Positions 52,956 through 62,400 of a stretch of DNA of 64,000 nt are shown here, piece after piece. The stretch's first letter is position 1. Each line of letters opens with the position of its first letter. Where the stretch lies: the NCBI RefSeq assembly GCF_006717145.1, contig NZ_VFQF01000002.1, positions 248,001 to 312,000 of the forward strand, in the 5' to 3' direction. A program made the translations under genes and the position numbers. Origin of the DNA: Humibacillus xanthopallidus. GTDB taxonomy: Bacteria; Actinomycetota; Actinomycetes; Actinomycetales; Dermatophilaceae. The notes beneath the pieces are model-generated. The model was not told the DNA's origin, did not search any database, and saw only the letters and a program-made list of their open reading frames with translations.

Positions 52956-54482
52956 ATGACATCTCGACGACGAGACGAGGCGACCGCCCCTCTCCTGCGC
53001 ATGACCGGCGTGGTGAAGCGATTCCCCGGTGTCGTCGCCCTCGGCGGCGTCGACCTGGACGTGCAGCGCGGTGAGGTCCACTGCCTGCTCGGCCAGAACG
53101 GCGCCGGCAAGAGCACCCTCATCAAGGTGCTCGCCGGGGTCCACGAGCCCAACGAGGGCACCATCGAGTGGGAGGGCGAGCAGGTCACCCTCAGCCACCC
53201 CCAGGCCGCAATGGACCTCGGTGTCGCGACGATGTACCAGGAGCTCGACCTCGTCGAGGGCCTCTCCGTCGCCGAAAACATCTTCCTCGGCCACGAGCAG
53301 ACGCGCTTCGGCTTCTCGCAGCGGTCAACGGCCCGCCGCGCGGCTGCGGCGCTCCTCGCCCGGCTGGGCCACTCCGAGATCTCGCCCGCGGTCGAGGTCG
53401 GCACGCTCTCGGCCGCCTCGTGCCAGATCGTCAGCATGGCGCGCGCCCTCTCCCTCGACGCGAAGCTCATCATCATGGACGAGCCGTCGGCCGTCCTCGA
53501 CGCCGGCGAGGTGAGCCAGCTCTTCCGCGTCATCCGCGAGATCACCGACCAGGGCGTCGCCGTCATCTACATCTCCCACCGCCTCGAGGAGATCCGCGAG
53601 ATCGGCGACCGGGTGACCGTCCTCAAGGACGGCCGCACGGTGACGACCGGGCTCGACGCCAAGACGACCCCGACGCAGGAGCTCATCCGGCACATGACCG
53701 GTCGCTCGATCGAGTACGTCTTCCCGCCCAAGCCCGAGGTGCCCGCAGGCGAGCCGCTGCTGCGGGTCGAGGGGCTGGGTCGCACGGGCGAGTTCTCGGG
53801 CGTCTCCTTCGATGTTCGTCCCGGCGAGGTCGTCGGGCTCGCGGGGCTCGTCGGCTCCGGCCGGTCCGAGGTCGTCGAGACGATCTTCGGGGCGCGCAAG
53901 GCCACGACCGGCACGGTCACGGTCGACGGCCGCGTCGTCCGGCCCGGGTCGGTTCCCGCCGCGGTGTCCGCCGGCATCGGCCTGTGCCCCGAGGAGCGCA
54001 AGAGCCAGGCACTCGTGCTCGGTGCGTCGCTCGCCTCCAACATCAGCCTCGCGTCGCTCGCCCGCTTCTCGCGTGCCGGCCTGCTCGACCGCGACGGCGA
54101 GAACACGTCGGCGGAGGAGCTGCTCGAGTCGCTCGACGTGCGGCCGCGGGGCATCCACCGCGAGTCGCGCACCCTCTCGGGCGGCAACCAGCAGAAGGTC
54201 GTCCTCGCCCGCTGGCTCCTCCGTGGCTGCCGCGTGCTCCTGCTCGACGAGCCCACCCGTGGCGTCGACGTCGGCGCCCGCTCCGAGATCTACGCCCTGA
54301 TCCGCCGCCTGACCGACGACGGCGTCGCCGTCGTCGTCGTCTCCAGCGAGATCCCCGAGGTCCTCGGGCTCTCCAACCGGGTGCTGGTCCTCGCCGACCG
54401 CACCGTCCGCCACGAGGGCCGCGCCGACGAGCTCGACGAGCACGCCGTCCTCGACATCATCCTGAAGGGAGACGCGGCATGA
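52956..54482 (+). CDS. ribose-type sugar ABC transporter ATPase (two NBDs)
   Basis: This 508-residue RbsA/MglA/XylG-like protein has two ATP-binding halves. The first has GQNGAGKST (Walker A), a degenerate signature LSAASCQIVSMARAL and IIMDEPSAVLD. The second has GLVGSGRSEVVETIF as a modified Walker A, full signature LSGGNQQKVVLARWL and LLLDEPTRGVDVG. This asymmetry is usual for the family. It energises the permease at 54479, whose ATG overlaps its stop as ATGA. The substrate class is monosaccharides or polyols. Confidence 0.92.
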   Translation: MTSRRRDEATAPLLRMTGVVKRFPGVVALGGVDLDVQRGEVHCLLGQNGAGKSTLIKVLAGVHEPNEGTIEWEGEQVTLSHPQAAMDLGVATMYQELDLVEGLSVAENIFLGHEQTRFGFSQRSTARRAAAALLARLGHSEISPAVEVGTLSAASCQIVSMARALSLDAKLIIMDEPSAVLDAGEVSQLFRVIREITDQGVAVIYISHRLEEIREIGDRVTVLKDGRTVTTGLDAKTTPTQELIRHMTGRSIEYVFPPKPEVPAGEPLLRVEGLGRTGEFSGVSFDVRPGEVVGLAGLVGSGRSEVVETIFGARKATTGTVTVDGRVVRPGSVPAAVSAGIGLCPEERKSQALVLGASLASNISLASLARFSRAGLLDRDGENTSAEELLESLDVRPRGIHRESRTLSGGNQQKVVLARWLLRGCRVLLLDEPTRGVDVGARSEIYALIRRLTDDGVAVVVVSSEIPEVLGLSNRVLVLADRTVRHEGRADELDEHAVLDIILKGDAA

Positions 54483-55567
54483 GCGCCGACGTCACGAAGG
54501 CCGAACCGCCGTCCGGGGACCCGGGCACCGACCGGACGGGGGCTGTCGATCCGGTGGCCCAGCAGGGCCCGCCAGTCGGGGGTATGCCGTCCCGCCAGGG
54601 TGGTCTCGCCGGCTTCCTCAGCGGCCCGCTGGGACGCAACGCGGGTCTCGTCGTCGCCCTCGTGCTGCTCATCATCGTCGGCATCATCACCGCCGGTGAC
54701 CGCTTCGCCAGCCCCGAGAACGCCTTGACGATCCTGCGCCTCGGCTCGGTCATCGGCGTCGTCAGCGTCGGCATGACCTTCGTCATCTGCGGCGGCGGCA
54801 TCGACCTGTCGGTCGGCGCGATCGTCGCGCTCTCGTCGGTGTGGGCGACGACCGTCGCCACCCAGACCCTTGCGGCCGACTTCCACTGGATCGTCATGGT
54901 GTTCGCCGCACTGGCCGTCGGAGGCGTGTGCGGCCTGGTGAACGGCGTGCTCATCGCCTACGGGCGGATAGCACCGTTCATCGCCACTCTCGCGATGCTC
55001 GCTGCGGCCCGCGGTCTGGCCGAGATCATCGCCAAGCGGCGCACCCAGATCATCCGCGACCGCGACTTCATCAACTTCTTCGGCGGCAGCGTGCTCGGCA
55101 TCCCGGTGCTCGTCATCCTCTTCGCCATCGTCGCGGTCGTCGGGTGGGTCCTGCTCAACCGCACGACGTTCGGCCGTCGCACCCTCGCGATCGGTGGCAA
55201 CCCCGAGGCCGCGCGCCTCGCCGGCATCCGGGTCCAGCGCCAGACGATGTACCTCTACATCCTCCTCGGCGTCGCGTGCGGCATCGCGGCCGTCATGATC
55301 ATGGCCCGCACGACGACCGGCACCTCGACGCACGGCACCCTCTACGAGCTCGACGCCATCGCGGCGGTCGTCATCGGCGGCACGCTGCTCAGCGGCGGTC
55401 GCGGCACCGTCGTCGGCACGGTCCTCGGTGTGCTCATCTTCACGACGCTCACCAACGTCTTCACCCTCAACAACCTCGACACCTCCACGCAGGCGGTGGC
55501 CAAGGGAGCCATCATCGTCGCCGCCGTCCTGCTCCAACAGCGGGTCTCCCGCACCAGGTCGACCTAG
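54479..55567 (+). CDS. ribose-type sugar ABC transporter permease
   Basis: This 362-residue membrane protein of the RbsC/MglC family (BPD_transp_2) has an N-terminal Pro/Gly-rich cytoplasmic stretch of about 50 residues and then about 9-10 membrane spans. FVICGGGIDLSVGAIVALSS, GRIAPFIATLAMLAAARGLA, AIGGNPEAARLAGI and GGTLLSGGRGTVVGTVLGVLI are family landmarks. It is translationally coupled to the ATPase gene. The binding-protein gene follows after 130 bases, in which no hairpin or promoter stands out. Confidence 0.92.
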   Translation: MSADVTKAEPPSGDPGTDRTGAVDPVAQQGPPVGGMPSRQGGLAGFLSGPLGRNAGLVVALVLLIIVGIITAGDRFASPENALTILRLGSVIGVVSVGMTFVICGGGIDLSVGAIVALSSVWATTVATQTLAADFHWIVMVFAALAVGGVCGLVNGVLIAYGRIAPFIATLAMLAAARGLAEIIAKRRTQIIRDRDFINFFGGSVLGIPVLVILFAIVAVVGWVLLNRTTFGRRTLAIGGNPEAARLAGIRVQRQTMYLYILLGVACGIAAVMIMARTTTGTSTHGTLYELDAIAAVVIGGTLLSGGRGTVVGTVLGVLIFTTLTNVFTLNNLDTSTQAVAKGAIIVAAVLLQQRVSRTRST

Positions 55568-55697
55568 CCACCACGGCTGTCGTCCGGTCGGCCTCCCCAC
55601 CCGGGGTCGTCGTCCACTCGCCAAGGGGGGGACTTCCCGAGGCGCTGCACCACAACTCACAGCATCACCTCACCACCCCGCTCACATAGGAGTCAGC

Positions 55698-56759
55698 GTG
55701 TCTGCATCACTTCCCCTCACCACCAAGCGGATCGCCTTCGCGGCGATCACCCTGAGCGCCGCCCTCGTCGCCGCCGGGTGCACGAGCAACGAGCCGGCCA
55801 CGACGCCGGCCGCCTCGACGCAGCAGCCCGCGGGCAACGCCGCCAGCAGCAACGACGCCCCCGGCAAGAAGGTCGTCATCGGCTTCTCCGGCCCCGCGGC
55901 CGACCACGGCTGGCTTGCCGCCATCAACAACTCGGCCCTCGAGGAGGCCAAGAAGCACAGCGACGTCGAGCTCAAGGCCGCGGAGGGCACCAACGACGCG
56001 AGCCTCCAGATCAGCCAGATCGAGACCTTCATCAACGACAAGGTCGACGCCATCGTCCTGCTGCCGACGGACGGCGCCGCCCTCACCGAGGTCGCGACCA
56101 AGGCGATGCAGGCCGGCATCCCGGTCATCAACGTCGACCGCGAGTTCTCCAGCCCGTTCGCCGCGCGCTCGACGATCCTCGGCGACAACTACGGCATGGG
56201 CGTCTCGGCCGGCACCTACGCGTGCCAGGTCGTCAAGGACAAGAACCTCACCAACCCGGTCATCGCCGAGATCGCCGGCATCGACGCCCTGCCGCTGACG
56301 CAGGACCGCTCCAAGGGCTTCGCCGACGCGCTCAAGGCGTGCAACCAGACCGTCGACAACCGCGTCGCGGCCGAGTTCACCGTCGAGTCCGGCGAGAAGC
56401 AGGCCTCCAACCTGCTCCAGGCCGCTCCGAAGATCGACGTCCTGTGGAACCACGACGACGACCAGGGTGTCGGCGTCATGGCCGCCCTCGACCAGGCGAA
56501 CCGTCACGAGATGGCCTTCATCGGCGGCGCCGGCTCGGCCAACGCCATGCGCTGGATCCAGGAAGGCAAGATGGCCGCCACGGTCATCTACCCGCCCACG
56601 CAGGCGGCCGACGGCATCAAGCTCGCGCGCCTCATCGCCCAGGGCAAGGGCCTGAGCGACCTCGTGCAGGTCGAGGTGCCCAAGCGCATCGTCCTCAACG
56701 CGCCGGTCGTCACCAAGGACAACGTCGAGCAGTACCTGCCGCTGGGCTTCGAGTCCTGA
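55698..56759 (+). CDS. ribose-type sugar ABC transporter substrate-binding lipoprotein
   Basis: This 353-residue protein starts at GTG 55698, with AGGAG upstream. The signal peptide ends at the lipobox LVAAGC. The mature protein is a type I periplasmic binding fold: KKVVIGFSGPAADHGWLAAIN, DKVDAIVLLPTDGAALTEVATKAMQAGIPVINVDREF, DRSKGFADAL and WNHDDDQGVGVMAALDQA. It delivers a monosaccharide-like ligand to the ATPase/permease pair upstream. The VDR and HDDDQ patches suggest a hydroxyl-rich ligand; its identity is not readable. Confidence 0.92.
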   Translation: MSASLPLTTKRIAFAAITLSAALVAAGCTSNEPATTPAASTQQPAGNAASSNDAPGKKVVIGFSGPAADHGWLAAINNSALEEAKKHSDVELKAAEGTNDASLQISQIETFINDKVDAIVLLPTDGAALTEVATKAMQAGIPVINVDREFSSPFAARSTILGDNYGMGVSAGTYACQVVKDKNLTNPVIAEIAGIDALPLTQDRSKGFADALKACNQTVDNRVAAEFTVESGEKQASNLLQAAPKIDVLWNHDDDQGVGVMAALDQANRHEMAFIGGAGSANAMRWIQEGKMAATVIYPPTQAADGIKLARLIAQGKGLSDLVQVEVPKRIVLNAPVVTKDNVEQYLPLGFES

Positions 56760-56767
56760 TCGCCGGC

Positions 56768-56796
56768 TGCCCGCGCCGGAACCTCCGGCGCGGGCA
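56768..56796 (+). terminator. perfect hairpin after the binding-protein gene
   Basis: A 13-bp perfect inverted repeat (56768-56780 and 56784-56796) with a 3-base loop lies 8 bases after the stop. In binding-protein operons such hairpins often stabilise the upstream mRNA or cause partial termination before the next gene, here the dehydrogenase at 56843. Confidence 0.75.
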
Positions 56797-56842
56797 ACGG
56801 ATCTGGACCACCGGAACCCACTGACCTCGGATTGAGGACGAC

Positions 56843-58075
56843 ATGAGCAACTCTGGCAAGCCTGCCCTCGGGGTGGGGATGATTGGTTACGCCTTCATGG
56901 GGCGTGCCCACTCGCAGGCCTGGCGCAACGCACGCAGCTACTTCGACGTCCCGGCGGTCCCGCGGCTCGCGGCCGTCGCCGGACGCAACGAGGCTGCGGC
57001 CCGGGACACGGCGGACCGCTTCGGCTGGGAGTCCGTCGAGACCGACTGGCGGCGCCTGCTCGAGCGCGACGACATCGACATCATCGACATCTGCACGCCG
57101 GGCGACACCCACGCCGAGATCGCGGTCGCCGCGCTCGAGGCGGGCAAGCACGTGCTGTGCGAGAAGCCGCTTGCCAACTCCGTCGAGGAGGCCGAGCGCA
57201 TGGTCCAGGCGGCGCAGGCTGCCGCCGCCCTCGGTGTGCGGTCGATGGTCGGCTTCACCTACCGCCGGGTGCCCGCCATCGCGTATGCGCGCCGCCTCGT
57301 CGACGAGGGACAGCTGGGCCGCATCGTGCACGTTCGCGGCGCCTACCTCCAGGACTGGCTCGTCGACCCCGAGTCGCCGCTCACCTGGCGGCTCCAGAAG
57401 GAGCGCGCCGGGTCCGGTGCCCTCGGTGACGTCGGTGCGCACATCATCGACCTCGCCCAGTTCGTCACCGGCGAGCACCTGACGGGGGTGTCGGCCCTCA
57501 CCGAGACGTTCGTGCGCGAACGCCCGGTGAGCGACCCCAGCCTCGTCGGCACGAGCGGCATCAGCGGGACCTCGGCATCCAACGGCTCCGCCGCGCGTGG
57601 TGCGGTCACGGTCGACGATGCAGCGGTGCTCGTGTCGCGGATGAGCGGTGGTGCCCTGGCGACCTTCGAGGCCACGCGCTTCGCGACCGGCCGCAAGAAC
57701 GCGATCCGCTTGGAGATCAACGGAACTCGCGGATCACTCGCCTTCGACTTCGAGGACATGAACGTCCTGCACGTGCACGACGCGACCGTCGACGCGCGAG
57801 ACGCCGGCTTCACCCGGGTGCTCGTCACCGAGGCGACCCACCCCTACGTCGCGGGGTGGTGGCCGCCCGGCCACGTGCTCGGCTACGAGCACGCGTTCAC
57901 CCACCAGGCGGTCGACCTCGTCACCGCCATCGCCGAGGGCTCCGACCCCCGGCCCTCCTTCTCCGACGGGTTCCAGGTGCAGCGGATCCTGTCGGCGGTC
58001 GAGACCAGCGCGGAGCGGGAGGGGTCCTGGACCCCGATCGACGGGGCCCGCGTGCCGTCTCCATCCCTGTCCTGA
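56843..58075 (+). CDS. Gfo/Idh/MocA-family sugar dehydrogenase
   Basis: This 410-residue cytoplasmic NAD(P)-dependent oxidoreductase has the Rossmann start GVGMIGYAFMGRAHSQAWR, the cofactor-side CTPGDTHAEIAVAALEAGKHVLCEKPLANS with the conserved EKP Lys, and DVGAHIIDLAQFVTGE with the catalytic-type Asp and His. A 25-residue Ser/Gly insert (about 233-255) is unusual. ATG 56843 follows GAGGACGAC. Such enzymes oxidise sugars or inositols, often at C3. It is in the operon of the ribose-type transporter, so it likely acts on the imported compound. Confidence 0.88.
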   Translation: MSNSGKPALGVGMIGYAFMGRAHSQAWRNARSYFDVPAVPRLAAVAGRNEAAARDTADRFGWESVETDWRRLLERDDIDIIDICTPGDTHAEIAVAALEAGKHVLCEKPLANSVEEAERMVQAAQAAAALGVRSMVGFTYRRVPAIAYARRLVDEGQLGRIVHVRGAYLQDWLVDPESPLTWRLQKERAGSGALGDVGAHIIDLAQFVTGEHLTGVSALTETFVRERPVSDPSLVGTSGISGTSASNGSAARGAVTVDDAAVLVSRMSGGALATFEATRFATGRKNAIRLEINGTRGSLAFDFEDMNVLHVHDATVDARDAGFTRVLVTEATHPYVAGWWPPGHVLGYEHAFTHQAVDLVTAIAEGSDPRPSFSDGFQVQRILSAVETSAEREGSWTPIDGARVPSPSLS

Positions 58076-58128
58076 CCAGACACCACGTGCAGCCACGTCG
58101 CCCGTGCTGAAAGGAGCACCGTCCCACC

Positions 58129-58176
58129 CAGCTCGACACGTTCGACAGCTCGATCAGCTCGACCAGCTCGACACGT
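58129..58176. repeat. short direct repeats CAGCTCGACACGT
   Basis: CAGCTCGACACGT occurs at 58129-58141 and 58164-58176, with two degenerate CAGCTCGAY copies in between. It lies in the 143-base leader before the Tat-exported isomerase-like gene and may be a binding array or mRNA leader structure. No promoter was recognised. Confidence 0.6.
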
Positions 58177-58218
58177 ACGAACCAAGTCTCTGTCACTCCC
58201 TGAAGGAGCACGCACACC

Positions 58219-59334
58219 ATGCACAACGACAACGACGTCAACCCGCTGAAGCTCGTCACGAAGCTCGGCCTCAACCGCCGTCAGTTCTTCGCGGCGACGA
58301 CGGGCATGGCGGCCGCCGTGACCATGACCGGTGCCGCGGCCAAGGCCGCCCCCGGCGCGAACGGCATCCTCATCCCCGCGCCGCGTCGCGGCATCATCCT
58401 CTACACCGTGCGCGACGCGGTCGGCCGTGACCCGCTGGCCTCGCCCTTCGCCTCCGGCTTCAAGGAGGTCCTCACCGAGCTCTCGTCGATCGGCTACCGC
58501 CAGATCGAGTTCGCCGGTTTCCGCCAGCACGCCAACGCGGAGGGCGGTGCCGACCTCAACACCGTCGCCGGCGCCACCGCCCTGCGCACGTGGCTCGACG
58601 ACCTCGGCCTCGAGGCCGAGGGCAACCACGGCTCCGTCCCCTCGACCATCACCGACACGACGATCGCGCAGTTCGACACCGCGTGCGAGATCGCCAACAT
58701 CCTCGGCATGGGCCACATCGGCACGGGCAGCGACCCGACCGGAAGCGCCTACGTCGCCGACTGGGACGCCGCGGCAGCTCGCTGGAACTTCTTCGGCGAG
58801 CGCGCGGCCTCGCACGGCCTCAAGCTCTACACCCACAACCACGACATCGCCTACAGCTTCCTGCTCGACAGCGGGCCGGCCGATGCGCAGGGGCGGCCCA
58901 CCCGGTCCTCGGGCATCCGCCGTCTCGAGTACTTCCTCGCCAACACCGACCCGAAGTACGTCTTCCTCGAGATGGACATCTACTGGGCGCACGTCGCTCA
59001 GTTCAAGCACAAGAGCTACACCGCGCCCGACGGCTCGGTCGTCCCGGCGCTCTTCGACCCGGCCGCTGTCGTCGCCGCCCAGACGCAGCGCTTCCCGCTC
59101 TTCCACGCCAAGGACGGCAAGTCCGACCCAGCCAACAGCAACGGCTACGTCATGGCGCCGTTCGGCCAGGGCGACATCGACTACTCGACGTTCCTGCGTC
59201 GGGTCGGCGCAAAGGGCTCGCACAACCCGATGTGGGAGATGGACACCGCTCCCGGCAACGCGGTGACGGCGCCCAACCAGTCGATGGAGCTCTCGAAGGT
59301 CAGCTACGACGCGATGGCAGCCCTGCGCGGCTGA
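58219..59334 (+). CDS. Tat-exported sugar phosphate isomerase/epimerase-like TIM-barrel protein
   Basis: This 371-residue protein has a twin-arginine signal: GLNRRQFFAATTGMAAAVTM, ending near AAAKA. The mature part is an AP_endonuc_2/xylose isomerase-like TIM barrel: GIILYTVRDAV, LSSIGYRQIEFAG, LGMGHIGTG, LYTHNHDIAYSF and FLEMDIYWAHVAQ, with acidic and His residues placed as metal ligands. Family members are isomerases, but exported ones in this setting are often 3-keto-glycoside lyases or hydrolases. The start ATG 58219 follows AAGGAGCACGCACACC. The role is inferred as extracytoplasmic sugar processing linked to the neighbouring dehydrogenases. Confidence 0.85.
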   Translation: MHNDNDVNPLKLVTKLGLNRRQFFAATTGMAAAVTMTGAAAKAAPGANGILIPAPRRGIILYTVRDAVGRDPLASPFASGFKEVLTELSSIGYRQIEFAGFRQHANAEGGADLNTVAGATALRTWLDDLGLEAEGNHGSVPSTITDTTIAQFDTACEIANILGMGHIGTGSDPTGSAYVADWDAAAARWNFFGERAASHGLKLYTHNHDIAYSFLLDSGPADAQGRPTRSSGIRRLEYFLANTDPKYVFLEMDIYWAHVAQFKHKSYTAPDGSVVPALFDPAAVVAAQTQRFPLFHAKDGKSDPANSNGYVMAPFGQGDIDYSTFLRRVGAKGSHNPMWEMDTAPGNAVTAPNQSMELSKVSYDAMAALRG

Positions 59335-59402
59335 CCCCGGCCCCGCGGCGCGACCGCGGCCCCGTCACACGCCGGCGGGGCGGCATACCGGAAACACCGG
59401 CC

Positions 59403-59445
59403 CCCGGGGAGCGCAAGAGCCGTTGCAGCGGCGCGTCTCCCCGGG
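59403..59445 (+). terminator. hairpin between the isomerase-like and sugar dehydrogenase genes
   Basis: CCCGGGGAG at 59403-59411 and CTCCCCGGG at 59437-59445 are complementary around a 25-base loop. It may terminate or attenuate transcription before the gene at 59484. Confidence 0.5.
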
Positions 59446-59483
59446 GTCCGGCTCAGCCCATCTCTGTCAAGAAGGACGTACCC

Positions 59484-62400
59484 ATGAATGCTACAAGTCG
59501 TTTGAGAGGCCGGAGGGCACTTGCGGCAACTGCCGCAGCTGCCCTGGCCGCGACCATGTTGGGTGGTGTGCTGGCGACGCCGGCGACCGCCCACGACGGA
59601 GTCGACCACGGCGCCGAGCCGGCGCTCGACTGGTCGAACTACGAGAAGATCCTGCTCACCAAGGACACCGGTGAGCCCATCGACATGGCGGTCCTGCCCG
59701 ACCGTCGCGTGCTCACGACCGCCCGCAACGGCGACGTGCGCCTCGTCGACCCCGACACCGGCGTCACGAAGGTCGTCAACACCCTCTCGGTCTACAACAA
59801 CTCCGAGGACGGTCTCCAGACCGTCACGCTCGACCCCGACTTCGCCACGAACAAGTGGGTCTACCTCTACTACGCGCCCAAGACGATGACGGCGCCCTAC
59901 GTCACGACGACGCCGACGGGGTCGGCGCCCAACAGCCTGCCTGCCGGCGCGGACGCCTCCTACTGGGACCAGTGGAAGGGCTACAACCAGCTGAGCCGCT
60001 TCAAGTGGGACGACGCAGCGGGCAAGCTCGACCTCGCGAGCGAGCAGGCCATCATCAAGGTCGAGGTCCAGCGCGGACAGTGCTGCCACGTCGCCGGTGA
60101 CGTCGACTTCGACGCCGACGGCAACCTCTACCTCTCGACGGGTGACAACACGCCGGCGAGCGCGCCGGGTGCCAACGGCTTCGCGCCCAACAACAACGCG
60201 CCCGGCTTCAACCCCGGCTTCGACTCCCGCCGGGGTGCCGGCAACACCAACGACCTGCGCGGCAAGATCCTGCGCATCAAGGTCGGCGCCGACGGGTCCT
60301 ACACGATCCCGTCCGGCAACCTCTTCACGCCCGGCACCGCCAAGACCCGTCCCGAGATCTTCGCCATGGGTCTGCGCAACCCGTTCCGCATCGACGTCGA
60401 CCCGGTCACGAACTCGGTGTCGTGGGGTGACTACGGCCCCGACGCCGGCGCGCCCGACCCGCAGCGTGGCCCGATGGGCTACGTCGAGTGGCAGACGACC
60501 GCCATCACCAAGCCGATCAACGGCGGCTGGCCCTACTGCCACGGCCCGAACGCCAACTACAACGAGTGGAACTTCGCGACGGCGACGCCCGGCCCGTGGT
60601 TCGACTGCGACGCCGGCGCCAAGAACAACTCGACGTGGAACACCGGCCTCGCCCAGGTGCCGCCGGCCACCGCGCCGACGCTCTACTACGGCGACACCAA
60701 CGCGCACCAGCCGTGGCCCGAGCTGACCGACTTCGACCGGCAGGGCGGCCAGGGCCCCATGGGCGGTCCGGTCTACCACTTCGACGCCGCCAACCCGTCG
60801 AAGACGAAGTTCCCGGCCTACTGGGACAAGAAGGCGTTCTTCGCCGAGTTCTCGCAGGACTACCTCGCCGTCTTCGACGTGCAGTGGCCGAACGGACCCG
60901 TCGACCACATCACGCACTTCCTGCCGAACGCGGCCCTCGAGACGAACGGCCAGCCGATCACCGACAGCCCGATCGACATCGAGTTCGGGCCGGACGGCTC
61001 GCTCTACGTCCTCGACTACGGCGACGGCTTCTTCCGCCAGAACCCCGACGCGGGCCTCTACCGCATCGACTACGCGGAGGGCAACAAGGCTCCGCAGGCC
61101 CGCATCAAGGCCACCCCCGTGAGTGGCAGCTCCGCCCCCCTGACGGTCACCTTCGACGGCTCGACCTCGGTCGACCCCGAGGGTGAGGCACTGACCTACG
61201 AGTGGGACTTCGACGGTGACGGCACCTTCGACGCCACTGGCGCGACCGCGCAGTACACCTACACGACCCTCGGTCGCTACAGCGCTCGACTCCGGGTCAC
61301 CGACCCCGAGGGCAAGCGTGGCCTGACGAGCACCGTCATCAGCGTCGGCAACGTCGCCCCGACGGTGAACATCACCACCCCGCCCAACGGCGCCTTCTTC
61401 GACTGGGGCCAGGCCGTGCCGTTCAACGTCACGACCACCGACCCCGAGGACGGCACCGCGACGGTGTGCTCGCGCGTCTCGTGGACCTTCGGCCTGGGCC
61501 ATGACGCCCACGCCCACCCGCTGAGCCAGGGCACGGGATGCCAGTTCGCGATCCCGACCCCGGCCGACGCGACGCAGCACGGCGAGACCGAGAACATCTT
61601 CGGCGTCGTCGTCATCACCTACACCGACAACGGTGCGAACGGCCTACCCGGTGCGACCACCACCGAGCAGCTCATCCTCAACCCGAAGAAGCAGGAGGCC
61701 GAGTGGGCCGACGCGACGCAGGGTGTGGAGCTCACGGCCGACAACACGGCGAGCGGCCTGCGCAAGGTCACCTCGTTCGACGCCGGCGACTGGCTGGCCT
61801 GGGACCCGGCGAACCTCGTCGGCGTCACCGGGGTCAAGGCCCGCGCCACGGGCACCGGCACCCTGTCGCTCCGTTGGGACTCGCCGACCGCGGCTCCCTT
61901 CGGCACCATCGCGGTGAACGGCTCCGGCTGGACCGAGGCGGCAGCGACCCTGTCGTCGAAGCCCACCGGAACGGGGCGTCTCTACGTCACCTCCACCGGC
62001 GGTGTCGTGCTCGACTCCCTCACCTTCACCGGTGACGGCGTCGCTGACGTCACGCCTCCCACCGTCTCGGTGACGCTGAACCCGGCGACCCCGAACGGCG
62101 CGAACGGCTGGTACACGAGCAACGTCACCGTGACGGTCAACGCGACCGACAACGGCACCGTCGCCTCGCGCCAGCGCTCCACCGACGGCGGCACCACGTG
62201 GGTCAACGCGAACACGGCGCTGACGGTCTCGACCGAGGGCACGACCACCGTGCTCTACCGGGCCACCGACAACGGCGGCAACGTCTCGCAGGTCGGGTCG
62301 GTGACGATCAAGCTCGACAAGACGGCACCCACCGTCTCGGTCACCGGTGCGGCCGAGGGAGCCTCGGTCGGCAACGCGGGCGACATCACCTGGACGGCGA

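Noticed and set aside
52880-53566. Minus-strand frame over the start of the ABC ATPase gene
   Set aside because: The plus strand carries Walker A and other ATPase motifs; the minus frame has no similarity and would run through the divergent promoter.
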